A DNA stretch of 9,533 nucleotides, taken from assembly GCA_030613605.1 (NCBI GenBank), contig JAUWLO010000070.1, positions 1 through 9,533 of the forward strand. Direction: 5' to 3'. Under the pieces are notes generated by a model. It did not search any database. It was not told the DNA's origin and saw only the letters and a program-made list of their open reading frames with translations. This DNA is from Gammaproteobacteria bacterium (GTDB lineage: Bacteria; Pseudomonadota; Gammaproteobacteria; SZUA-152). This document shows positions 1 through 6,831 of the stretch, piece after piece. Position 1 is the stretch's first letter; each line of letters begins with the position of its first letter. The position numbers and the translations under genes are program-made.

Positions 1-1852
1 GATCGTTATGGCAGGTTTCACAGAGATCAGAAGTATTAATATGCGTTGCAGATTTACCCGCAGCCAGGGTGCCCTCATGACAGGCGACACAGGCATCTGT
101 TGTGGTGGTGTGATCAAACAAAGGCACTAACCATGTCGTCACCAGATGACACACGTCGCAAGGTTCCGTCGTCGGCACATGACTTACGCCCACGCCTGTT
201 GCAATCACCCCGTCATGGCAAGATTCGCAGGTGCCATTCACCTGGGTATGGTCTACGGTTGTGGTCGGTATCCAACCTATTGGCGAGTGACAGGCGTTAC
301 ACTGATCCGTTGCAGCAATATGCGTAACCGGTTGCCCCGTTGCATCCGTTCCATTATGACAACTCTGGCAAGTACCCAACGTCTCGTTGTGATCGACCGT
401 CGTCACCGGCACCCAGGCAGTGGTTGCATGGCAGGTCGCGCAGACATCGCTGGTCAATATATGCGCGGCTGATTTATCACTGGCAATCACCCCATCATGG
501 CAGGCCTCGCAAACACCAACTGTCGTTATTTCATTGTGATCAACCGCTGAAGCAGGCACCCATACGGTATCGATATGACAGGCTTCGCACACATCCGAGG
601 TATCAAGATGAGCTGCGGATTTACCCATGGCGGTTACGCCATCGTGACAGGTAATACAGGTATCCGTTGTGGTGGTGTGATCAAACGCCGGCACCAGCCA
701 GTCCACCGAGGTATGACATGCCTCACATACCTCAGTGGTAGGAATGTGATTGACACCTTTACCTGTCGCAATCACGCCATCGTGGCATGACATACAGGTG
801 CCGATAACTTCGGCATGATCCACGCCAATGGTAGGAACCCATCCCGCTGGCGTATGGCAGGCGTTACAGACATCACTGGCATTGATATGTGTTGTCGATT
901 TACCTATAGCGACTACACCATCATGACAACTTATGCAGGGTCCCTGGGTTTCATTGTGATCAACCGTTGTCGTTGGCACCCAGGCCGTTGCAACGTGACA
1001 GGCATTACACACATCACCGGTGAGAATGTGACTAGCGCCCTTGCCTGAAGCGACAACCCCGTCGTGACAGGATTCACAGGTACCGTTGACCTGATTATGA
1101 TCAACCGCAAGCGAAGGTATCCACAATGTGGTGTTGTGGCAGGTTTCACATAGATCACTGGTATCGATATGGGTCGCTGATTTGCCTGATGCAACAACTC
1201 CGTCATGGCAACTGACACAGGCTCCCGTCACACCCGCGTGATCAAATGCAGCAACAAACCAGTCCACTGTGGTATGACAAACATCGCAGGCATCCGTGGT
1301 AGGAACATGGTTCACACCCTTACCTATGGCTATCACACCATCATGACAAGATTCGCAAGTGCCATTCACCTGGGTATGATCAACTGTTGTTGGCGGTACC
1401 CAACCCACTGGCGAATGACAGGCATTACATTGATCGGATGTATCAATATGCGTGGCATTTTTGCCCGTTGCCAGCGTACCGTTATGACAACTCTCGCAAG
1501 TGCCCTGAGTTTCGTTATGGTCAACCGTGGCAACCGGTATCCAGGCGTTTGCGCTATGGCAGGCCTCACAAACATTTGAGGTCACGATGTGGTCAACGTT
1601 TTTGCCCGTTGCAATCGCACCATCGTGACAGGAACCACAACTGCCGTTGACCTGACTATGGTCTACTGTGGCAACTGGAATCCAGACCGTGTTGTTATGG
1701 CAGGCCTCACACAAGTCAGAGCTATCAATGTGGGTTGGAGTTTTACCCGTCGCGATCACGCCGTTGTGACAGGACACACACTCGCCAGCTACCTGAGCAT
1801 GATCAACTCCGGTCGAAGGTACCCAGTTAACGGTATTGTGGCAGGCCTCGCA
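1..1852 (-). repeat. Coding tandem repeat: 141-bp di-heme units in 564-bp four-unit blocks
   Basis: Inside the giant cytochrome, di-heme units of about 141 bp repeat in tandem. Every fourth unit boundary carries an H-[IV]-P-[TA]-T signature; these His codons start at 1873, 1309, 748 and 181, i.e. 564, 561 and 567 bp apart. Block edges at the following heme Cys are 1852, 1288, 727 and 160, giving three complete eight-heme blocks and the start of a fourth. Within a block the unit types keep their order: an FDH (VDH in block 1) unit, a VDHxQVNG-type unit, a VDHNET-type unit, and a SPxGW / VDHTQVNG unit. DNA copies two blocks apart are similar: 216-315 against 1344-1443 (offset exactly 1128 = 8 x 141) differ at 17 of 100 positions by hand count. 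Growth by block duplication is the natural reading. Confidence 0.85.
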
Positions 1853-2320
1853 CACATTTGTTGCCGGAATGTGATTTGCAGATTGCCCCGTAGCACTTAT
1901 CCCGTTGTGGCAGGTAGCGCACACCGTTGTGCCTATCGTGCTGTGATCCATAATTGCCGACGCAGCAAACCCAGCAGTGGTATGGCAAAAATCACAAGCA
2001 GCCGTAGTGGGTATGTGCGAAAGAGAAGGACCGATAGCTAAAACGCCATCGTGACAAGCCGCACATTGCGTGGGCAAAACCTCAAACACACCACCAAGGT
2101 GACAGGACTCACAATCAATCAGATCATGCTCACCTGTAAGAGGAAAACCAGTGACCAAATGATCGAATGTATTTACATCGGGAACAACTGTGGCAGCATT
2201 TGCAACAGTGGGCGAGACAATACTGGAACACAAAAAAACCAACGTCAGGGCTAACAACAACTCCCTAACGCCACCCCATAAACTGCAGTTCTTTAAAACT
2301 GCGACAACTCCATATACCAA
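1..2320 (-). CDS. Giant repeat-built multiheme c-type cytochrome, at least 31 hemes (3' end outside window)
   Basis: I translated the minus strand by hand from 2320 to base 2: 773 codons without a stop, running off the window, so the carboxy end is missing. It carries 31 CxxCH heme-attachment motifs, the first at 2113 and the last at about 22. The N-terminus has a signal peptide (hydrophobic stretch LLLALTLVFLCSSIV, then ANA|A near 2197/2194), implying export and periplasmic heme attachment. After an N-terminal module with FDH..T.FPL..H and four hemes, the protein is a tandem array of ~47-residue two-heme units: CxxCH, W-[IV]-P, VDH, CxxCHDG, ATGK, HI.TSD. Each unit holds two CxxCH and two further conserved His (VDH and HI), enough for bis-His ligation. 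The role is inferred as long-range electron conduction, perhaps outside the cell. The start is uncertain: there is no in-frame ATG after the stop at 2335-2333, so TTG 2320 is nominal; TTG at 2260 or 2257, or a one-base indel, are alternatives. The reading frame is certain; the exact family is not recognised. Confidence 0.9.
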   Translation of the reverse strand, partial: MVYGVVAVLKNCSLWGGVRELLLALTLVFLCSSIVSPTVANAATVVPDVNTFDHLVTGFPLTGEHDLIDCESCHLGGVFEVLPTQCAACHDGVLAIGPSLSHIPTTAACDFCHTTAGFAASAIMDHSTIGTTVCATCHNGISATGQSANHIPATNVCEACHNTVNWVPSTGVDHAQVAGECVSCHNGVIATGKTPTHIDSSDLCEACHNNTVWIPVATVDHSQVNGSCGSCHDGAIATGKNVDHIVTSNVCEACHSANAWIPVATVDHNETQGTCESCHNGTLATGKNATHIDTSDQCNACHSPVGWVPPTTVDHTQVNGTCESCHDGVIAIGKGVNHVPTTDACDVCHTTVDWFVAAFDHAGVTGACVSCHDGVVASGKSATHIDTSDLCETCHNTTLWIPSLAVDHNQVNGTCESCHDGVVASGKGASHILTGDVCNACHVATAWVPTTTVDHNETQGPCISCHDGVVAIGKSTTHINASDVCNACHTPAGWVPTIGVDHAEVIGTCMSCHDGVIATGKGVNHIPTTEVCEACHTSVDWLVPAFDHTTTTDTCITCHDGVTAMGKSAAHLDTSDVCEACHIDTVWVPASAVDHNEITTVGVCEACHDGVIASDKSAAHILTSDVCATCHATTAWVPVTTVDHNETLGTCQSCHNGTDATGQPVTHIAATDQCNACHSPIGWIPTTTVDHTQVNGTCESCHDGVIATGVGVSHVPTTEPCDVCHLVTTWLVPLFDHTTTTDACVACHEGTLAAGKSATHINTSDLCETCHND

Positions 2321-2712
2321 CCCCGCAATGTGTTACATCATAATCAACACAAGAGATCACACTGCAGACCCCGCCGCTTTCCATGCAGCTTGTTATCACT
2401 CCTCTCGTACCAGCCAGTGAGCAAGCTACTTTGACGAATCCCCAAACTCGCCAATAAATTAATAGTACACCTTATGGGTAGGAATTCATCACATTTTTTA
2501 TGCCAGCATCAATTATTTTGACCTTATAATTCAATAGGTTAAACCTGTAGTTGAGTTATTTTGATCAATATTTAGACAAATAAGCGGGGGGCTTTGAGGC
2601 ACTCCCCTCACGACTCAGGTTTTATCCTGTTTTTTACGACTCGGAAAGGGCGTGGAAAGCACCGGCATAACGACCGGCTCAAAAAAAAATACCTGGCGGA
2701 AAGGTCTAATTT
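2321..2712. other. Intergenic region between the giant and 21-heme cytochrome genes
   Basis: No convincing gene is present in these 392 bp. It holds a probable terminator for the 21-heme gene (2681-2705), a C/G-rich patch that can fold (GGGGGG 2586-2591 with CCCC 2604-2607, or TGAGG 2595-2599 with CCTCA 2606-2610), and a 7-bp direct repeat ACGACTC at 2610-2616 and 2636-2642. A plus-strand hairpin CAGG/CCTG (2616-2629) is followed by six T. The sequence TTATTTTGA occurs twice (from about 2513 and 2556). I found no minus-strand promoter with both a good -35 and -10 for the giant cytochrome, so the gene may have its own non-sigma70 promoter or be read through from upstream. Confidence 0.6.
2681..2705 (-). 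terminator. Weak candidate intrinsic terminator after the 21-heme gene
   Basis: On the minus strand, 8 bases past the stop codon, ACCT (2705-2702) and AGGT (2694-2691) can pair around a 7-base loop and are followed by A and nine T (2689-2681). The T-tract and position suit a Rho-independent terminator, but the perfect stem is only four pairs, so efficiency would be poor and some read-through into the giant cytochrome gene is possible. Confidence 0.3.
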
Positions 2713-4311
2713 TCAACGAATATTGATTGTTTTAAAAGACTCCGTGACATGACAGGCCTCGCATTGTTTGCCTAACTGGCCGGCATGAATATCATCTTTT
2801 TCATGGCAGCCATGGCAGTTCTCAGGCAGCTCAATTTCATCTTCCACAGGTTCTTTGTGGCAGGCATGACAATCCAGGCCCTCATGTTTACCATCAAGCG
2901 GATAGTCGGTCTGTTCTTTGTGGTCAAACTCCCAAACCATCCACTGCGAGGGGCGATGGCAAAGCTCACAATCCTCGCCCAGTTTTTTCTCATGCACATC
3001 ATCATCTTCATGACAGGAATCGCAAATAACCTTCTGCTCCTTAAATTTGTTAGAGCTATGGCAATCCTCGCAGGTAAGAAAGAGGTGAGATTCATGCAAA
3101 GGGAACTTGGTCAGCCCGTGGTCAAATACCACTTTCTCAGTCCAGCCTTTTTCATTGTGGCATGTCTCGCATTTTTCGCCTTCCTGGCCCTCATGTGCAT
3201 CATCCAGACGATGACATTCTGAACACGTGTCCGGTGTCTTTTCTTCAAATAAAACTTCACGATGACACAAAACACATGCTGTTTTTTTATGCTGTCCTTT
3301 TAACGGAAATATGGTGTCTTTTTTATGATCGAAACGTATTTTCACCCAGTTCTTTTCGGTATGACAAACATCACAACGCTTCCCAAAACGTTTTAAATGA
3401 ACGTCGCTTTTCTCATGGCAACCGACACACGTGGTTTCAACCTCATCCTTAAAGATATGTTTTGTGTGACAGTCCTTACATATCAGGCTTGCATGTCCGC
3501 CCTTTAATTCAAACTCTGTATCCTCGTTATGGTCAAATAAAAGTTTCGACCAACGCTCATCCTGATGACAATCATGGCAACGAATCCCTCTATCCCCTTT
3601 GTGAACATCATCAAGGTAGTGGCAAAAATAACAATTTCGTGGCGTATCATCATAACGCTCATTAACATGGCAATTATGACAGGCAACATCACGATGAGTA
3701 TTTTTTAATTTAAACTTTGTTTTCGAATGATCGAACCGCGCAGGCAACCATGCGCCTTCAATATGACAATTTTCACACTTGTCGCCCATACGTTTTTTAT
3801 GGGGGTCATCTTTTTTGTGACAATCTTTGCAAATACGCTCTGGCTGTCGATAAACACTTATTTTTTTATGGCAGCCACTGCACTCCGCCGACCGATGGGC
3901 GCCGCCTAACTTAAATTCAGTTTTGTTATGATCAAACATTTCCGAATCAAGCTGTATAATGTCCGCATCTCTGCCTTTGTGGTCTGTATGACAGGTTCGA
4001 CACTCTCTATCTTTTATACCTTGAATATTGCCATGGAAGCCCTTTTTCTTTTTTAAATCTTTCTTTATTTCTTTATGGCATTCCATGCACTGTTTGTTTT
4101 GTTTGGTTCTATCAAATGACGCATGACACTTATCACATTTTTTCTCAACACGAGCATGCTTGCTGATCACCTCTCCAGGCATAACCAGACTTTCCATTCT
4201 TTGCAGGGGACTGAGGTCAGAAAAAACCGGAGGGATATTGAAAAATAATAAACCGAAGACAACCAGAACCCTGGCTGCCATTAAATTTTTTACGCGAATT
4301 TGTGTTCGCAT
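2713..4311 (-). CDS. 21-heme c-type cytochrome built of three-heme repeats
   Basis: The exported protein contains 21 CxxCH motifs in about 530 residues. From the chosen start, a basic n-region and hydrophobic stretch (ARVLVVFGLLFFNIPPVFS) form a signal peptide. The first three hemes (CDKCH, CMECH, CRTCH) lie in a Lys-rich head ending in TDHKGR. Six repeats of ~65 residues follow, each with FDH, T.F.L, G.H, CxxCH, CxxCH, DD.H, G..CxxCH and W. Each repeat supplies three heme Cys pairs and six His, enough for bis-His ligation. The domain type resembles class III/c7-like multiheme cytochromes (family knowledge). It is very rich in Lys, Asp, Glu and His, unlike the Thr/Ala/Val-rich giant neighbour. 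The start at 4311 follows the cytochrome b stop by 4 bases, implying translational coupling; an ATG at 4341 would add ten hydrophobic residues and overlap that gene, and an ATG at 4281 gives a minimal signal peptide. A periplasmic electron-wire role is inferred. Confidence 0.9.
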   Translation of the reverse strand: MRTQIRVKNLMAARVLVVFGLLFFNIPPVFSDLSPLQRMESLVMPGEVISKHARVEKKCDKCHASFDRTKQNKQCMECHKEIKKDLKKKKGFHGNIQGIKDRECRTCHTDHKGRDADIIQLDSEMFDHNKTEFKLGGAHRSAECSGCHKKISVYRQPERICKDCHKKDDPHKKRMGDKCENCHIEGAWLPARFDHSKTKFKLKNTHRDVACHNCHVNERYDDTPRNCYFCHYLDDVHKGDRGIRCHDCHQDERWSKLLFDHNEDTEFELKGGHASLICKDCHTKHIFKDEVETTCVGCHEKSDVHLKRFGKRCDVCHTEKNWVKIRFDHKKDTIFPLKGQHKKTACVLCHREVLFEEKTPDTCSECHRLDDAHEGQEGEKCETCHNEKGWTEKVVFDHGLTKFPLHESHLFLTCEDCHSSNKFKEQKVICDSCHEDDDVHEKKLGEDCELCHRPSQWMVWEFDHKEQTDYPLDGKHEGLDCHACHKEPVEDEIELPENCHGCHEKDDIHAGQLGKQCEACHVTESFKTINIR

Positions 4312-4315
4312 GAGA

Positions 4316-5368
4316 TCAATACAAATGCACAGCCAGAACATGCACTGATCCCGAAATAACTAGAATAAAAATAAGAGGGACGTGAAAAATACGCCAACCC
4401 ACCAGCAAACGTTCATAAAAATGAGACTGTCCAATTCTTACCAGAGCATTAACATGCTCTCGTAAAAACTTCTTTTCGCGTACCAGCTCAGCGCGAAAAT
4501 ACTGTTTATCCCATTTTTCATGTCGGGCGCGATTTTTCAGCAGGTTCGTTAGCTGACGCGCTCCTTCGATATAACACCTGGCTGCCTTGGCACGCAGAGC
4601 AAAAAAACGTGCCGGTGCACGAAAAAGAGTTTTAGGAGAGGTTATTGCTGAAGCTGTAAGCATCGAAAGCGCTTTTTCAACCGCATCAATCTCTTCACCT
4701 TTGTACTTATGCATAGATTCTGCTAATCGCTCCTCGGTAGTACGAATTGCTATTAACTGTCGATGCAAATGGTAACCAATTCGAGTGTAAATATAACGGC
4801 CAAAAATCCCGCTGGCGACAATACACAGCATAGAAATCAACGCTACAGTGCTATTCATTGATTTTAATGTAAAGGAGCTATGCAAAATAATTAAAATTGG
4901 CCCAACAACCCCCCCCAACAAATGAACGTAATACCACGTCGATACCCTGCCTAATTTATTAAACAGTTTTATTCGCTTACGCATGGAATACGTTGCGGCA
5001 ACTAACATTAAAACACCGCCGGTGAGGCCCATGTAATAAACAAAATCACCGTCAGTATGAAAGTATTGCTCTTGCCAGAGTATCCATACTGAAATAATAC
5101 TAAGGGTTATTGCTGACAGGATTATTAAAACAATGCGTGACTCGGTTCGTGAACGATCATTATTTAAATCTGCAAAGTAATCAGGGTATCGATCGGCAAA
5201 AAGAGCTGCTGCTGAAAGATGCATACCAGGGCGAGCAACATGTTCGCCAGGCTCTTCGCGGCCACCTTTTACGCCATTAGCAGAAGAATCATTTGGGGAT
5301 CCAAATGAAGGCTCCTTTTCAGAGCTTGTAGTTTCGCGCCTGTCTTTCCATTGAACAAAATCTATCAC
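4316..5368 (-). CDS. Membrane di-heme cytochrome b-like protein
   Basis: This is an integral membrane protein of about 350 residues. A hydrophilic N-terminal tail of ~75 residues is followed by four hydrophobic segments (about residues 84-104, 114-132, 151-171 and 178-200 counted from the TTG at 5383), a basic helical domain of ~125 residues, and a last segment at 329-353. Segments 3 and 5 each contain His-x13-His (H154/H168 and H334/H348). That spacing stacks two b hemes across a membrane in ferric reductase, NOX and cytochrome b561-type proteins, so each heme can be held by one His from each helix. No cytoplasmic flavin domain is present. The start is taken as GTG 5368 because GCGGGG ends 5 bases before it; TTG 5383 would add five residues and lacks such a site. 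It lies between the TPR and 21-heme genes in one orientation, which suggests it connects the quinone pool to the multiheme cytochromes (inference). No named family is firmly recognised. Confidence 0.8.
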   Translation of the reverse strand: MIDFVQWKDRRETTSSEKEPSFGSPNDSSANGVKGGREEPGEHVARPGMHLSAAALFADRYPDYFADLNNDRSRTESRIVLIILSAITLSIISVWILWQEQYFHTDGDFVYYMGLTGGVLMLVAATYSMRKRIKLFNKLGRVSTWYYVHLLGGVVGPILIILHSSFTLKSMNSTVALISMLCIVASGIFGRYIYTRIGYHLHRQLIAIRTTEERLAESMHKYKGEEIDAVEKALSMLTASAITSPKTLFRAPARFFALRAKAARCYIEGARQLTNLLKNRARHEKWDKQYFRAELVREKKFLREHVNALVRIGQSHFYERLLVGWRIFHVPLIFILVISGSVHVLAVHLY

Positions 5369-5501
5369 AACAACCCCGCACAACCAGTTACATCTAACAT
5401 CACTTTCTTTACCACTTCTTTAATCAAAACCGTCTATTCACTGTTTTCACATTTTTGATACTCGAGCTCTATTCGAGCATAGCTTAAATAGGGCTTACCT
5501 T

Positions 5502-5524
5502 CAGGCGCCTGGGCTATCCGCCTG
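5502..5524 (-). other. GC-rich inverted repeat spanning the TPR gene stop
   Basis: CAGGCG (5524-5519 on the minus strand) pairs with CGCCTG (5507-5502) around an 11-base loop that includes the TPR stop codon. No T-run follows, so it is not a normal intrinsic terminator. It could stabilise the upstream mRNA or reduce read-through to the cytochrome b gene. A second small stem, CTCGA/TCGAG, lies at 5461-5477. Confidence 0.3.
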
Positions 5525-6269
5525 AGTTACCTGCAACAATACCGGCGATGCCTTTTTCAAGTTTCGCTCTACGATTATCGGAAACTGGCATACCTTCAAG
5601 CGCTAATTTCCAGCTTTTCTTCGCTGACTGGTGATCCCCCATCCGAATCCAGGCATCCCCAAGATACATCTCCACCAGATATTGTTTAGCATCCGTATCT
5701 CCCTGCAACTCCTTCAATATACCAACAGCTTCCTTAAGTTCAGCCTCGTTTTTTCGTTTGCTCAAAATAGAAGCTAGCACCAGTTTTGCTCGGGAGTGAT
5801 CCGGAAATTGTTTAACTGCAGCGCGAACTTCTTGAAGAGATTTATCAACCAGGCCAAGTTCGTTATATGTCTGCGCTAGCAATAAACGGTTACTAACATT
5901 GTTTGGTTCCGCTTTTACCTTGTCTTCCAGGCGCCCCAACAAACTACCCAAATCAGGTGCTGTTAAACGACCATCTGGTTTAGAGCTGGCAGTAGAACCA
6001 GGAGCAGGTGAACCAAGGCGCTGAACTATCCTGGGTAATTCCCCGCCCATAACCTGAGATTTTTTGCCTGCCAAATCGCCCGGCAGCGGCATCGCAGCAC
6101 TAGGGGTATCCATTGAGGGGGCAATTGTTGTTTTGCCTGCCTGGCTGGAACTCATACCCTCTTGCTGTTGAGACTGATCCGTCAACATCAAAAACATGAT
6201 GACGAATGCAATCACAAGCACAATGCTGGCGGGTTGTCGTATCCAGTTAACGAAAGATTGCTGACTCAT
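5514..6269 (-). CDS. Signal-anchored TPR-repeat protein
   Basis: This 251-residue protein has one N-terminal membrane anchor (about residues 15-32, IVLVIAFVIMFLMLT), preceded by a short tail with one Arg. A Gln/Ser/Pro-rich linker to about residue 100 follows, then roughly three tetratricopeptide-type helical hairpins: ..NRLLLAQTYNELGLVDKSL.., ..SRAKLVLASILSKRKNEAEL.. and ..YLVEMYLGDAWIRMGDHQSA. The anchor and TPR layout recalls NrfG/CcmH-like factors that help attach heme to cytochromes c, which would suit a cluster encoding dozens of CxxCH sites, but no diagnostic motif proves it; a general scaffold is equally possible. ATG 6269 is preceded by AAGGAG with a long 12-base spacer. It is probably the first gene of the minus-strand group, read from a candidate promoter at 6413-6440. 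The gap to the cytochrome b gene is about 145 bp. Confidence 0.75.
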   Translation of the reverse strand: MSQQSFVNWIRQPASIVLVIAFVIMFLMLTDQSQQQEGMSSSQAGKTTIAPSMDTPSAAMPLPGDLAGKKSQVMGGELPRIVQRLGSPAPGSTASSKPDGRLTAPDLGSLLGRLEDKVKAEPNNVSNRLLLAQTYNELGLVDKSLQEVRAAVKQFPDHSRAKLVLASILSKRKNEAELKEAVGILKELQGDTDAKQYLVEMYLGDAWIRMGDHQSAKKSWKLALEGMPVSDNRRAKLEKGIAGIVAGNSGG

Positions 6270-6412
6270 AGTGCTTCACTGCTCCTTGATGCTGCCTGGA
6301 AAATAGTGCCCGTAATTCATTCTACATAGCTAATTGTTACTAACCTGAGACGCATGCCCGCTCTACTTAATCACCTGGATTAGAGAACAACCAATAGTCC
6401 CAGCCGTCGTGC

Positions 6413-6440
6413 ATTATATACGACATACACCTTATCTAAA
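6413..6440 (-). promoter_or_regulatory. Candidate sigma70-type promoter for the TPR-cytochrome group
   Basis: On the minus strand, TTTAGA (6440-6435; 4 of 6 match to TTGACA) is followed after 16 bases by a perfect TATAAT (6418-6413). Transcription would begin near 6406 and leave a leader of about 137 bases before the TPR ATG. The weak -35 sits directly against three direct repeats, as expected for an activator-dependent promoter. Found by eye only. Confidence 0.4.
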
Positions 6441-6467
6441 CCCCAGTTACCCCAGTTACCCCAGTTA
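6441..6467. repeat. Three perfect 9-bp direct repeats abutting a promoter
   Basis: CCCCAGTTA occurs three times head to tail at 6441-6449, 6450-6458 and 6459-6467 with no mismatch (TAACTGGGG on the minus strand). The block touches the -35 of the minus-strand promoter candidate. A related TAACTGG occurs on the minus strand at 5390-5384, just before the cytochrome b start. It could be a set of regulator binding sites or a simple slippage repeat. Confidence 0.7.
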
Positions 6468-6580
6468 AACCATTCACACACATATCGGCCGGCATTTCCA
6501 AACACAAGAATAGAAGAACAAAAATGCTGGAAACTGGCATGCACTACCCCAGCATTTATAAAACCAGACATAAACCAGTG

Positions 6581-6609
6581 TCGAGAAAGCACTTCTTTCT
6601 CAATATAAT
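6581..6609 (+). promoter_or_regulatory. Candidate plus-strand promoter upstream of the flavoprotein
   Basis: TCGAGA (6581-6586; 4 of 6 match to TTGACA) and a perfect TATAAT (6604-6609) are separated by 17 bases. The start of transcription would fall near 6616. If it serves the flavoprotein gene, the leader is about 335 bases and includes the small ORF and the inverted repeat. Confidence 0.35.
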
Positions 6610-6620
6610 CAAGAATCTAC

Positions 6621-6797
6621 ATGAAAACAATACATAAACCGGCCGCCAAAAAACAAAACCTATTGCCACCCGAAACTAGTGCTGTTCAATTCAGCGCCAA
6701 TCAAAACAGGCTCATAGAACACTTAGATAAACCATTAAAATGGAACCATTCCGAAATTTTTCCCACATCCCGCCCTGAGTTATTGAAATTACCTTGA
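6621..6797 (+). CDS. Possible 58-residue protein of unknown function
   Basis: An ATG at 6621 opens 58 codons ending in TGA at 6795-6797. The product begins MKTIHKPAAKKQN and is basic at its N-terminus, with no signal peptide, membrane segment or motif that I recognise. The ATG is about 5 bases past the expected transcription start of the 6581-6609 promoter, so it would be nearly leaderless; a proper ribosome binding site is absent (only AAGAA). It could be a real small gene, a leader ORF of the flavoprotein transcript, or chance. Confidence 0.2.
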   Translation: MKTIHKPAAKKQNLLPPETSAVQFSANQNRLIEHLDKPLKWNHSEIFPTSRPELLKLP

Positions 6798-6831
6798 ACC
6801 AACGATATGGTTAGCTTCCAAGTGACTGATA

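Noticed and set aside
1..1900. Regular repeats resembling a CRISPR array
   Set aside because: The period is ~70/141 bp, there are no exact short repeats with unique spacers, and the sequence is coding throughout.
2215..2240. Lipoprotein signal (Cys in LVFLCSS) for the giant cytochrome
   Set aside because: Leu directly before the Cys does not fit the lipobox; the ANA|A site fits ordinary signal peptidase I better.
46..2254. A chain of short plus-strand frames
   Set aside because: They lie opposite one continuous minus-strand frame full of CxxCH motifs; their repeated look comes from the tandem repeat of that gene.
2290..2300. Programmed frameshift site at TTTTAAA rescuing the giant's ATG
   Set aside because: The reading phase of the heptamer does not fit a -1 slip into the cytochrome frame; an indel or alternative start is simpler.
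2550..2575. FNR-type box around TTGATCAA
   Set aside because: The two halves lack the four-base spacer of the FNR consensus.
2581..2645. c-di-GMP (GEMM-I) riboswitch, as found before some Geobacter cytochromes
   Set aside because: The minus strand has a CAAAGCC-like patch, but the conserved GNRA hairpin, receptor and second helix are not there in the right order.
2785..3914. Plus-strand frames opposite the 21-heme gene
   Set aside because: Shadows; the minus strand has 21 heme motifs in one frame.
6380..6592. Minus-strand 70-codon frame starting with GTG
   Set aside because: Its NWGNWGNWG segment is just the 9-bp repeat translated, it overlaps promoter-like elements, and it has no recognisable domain.
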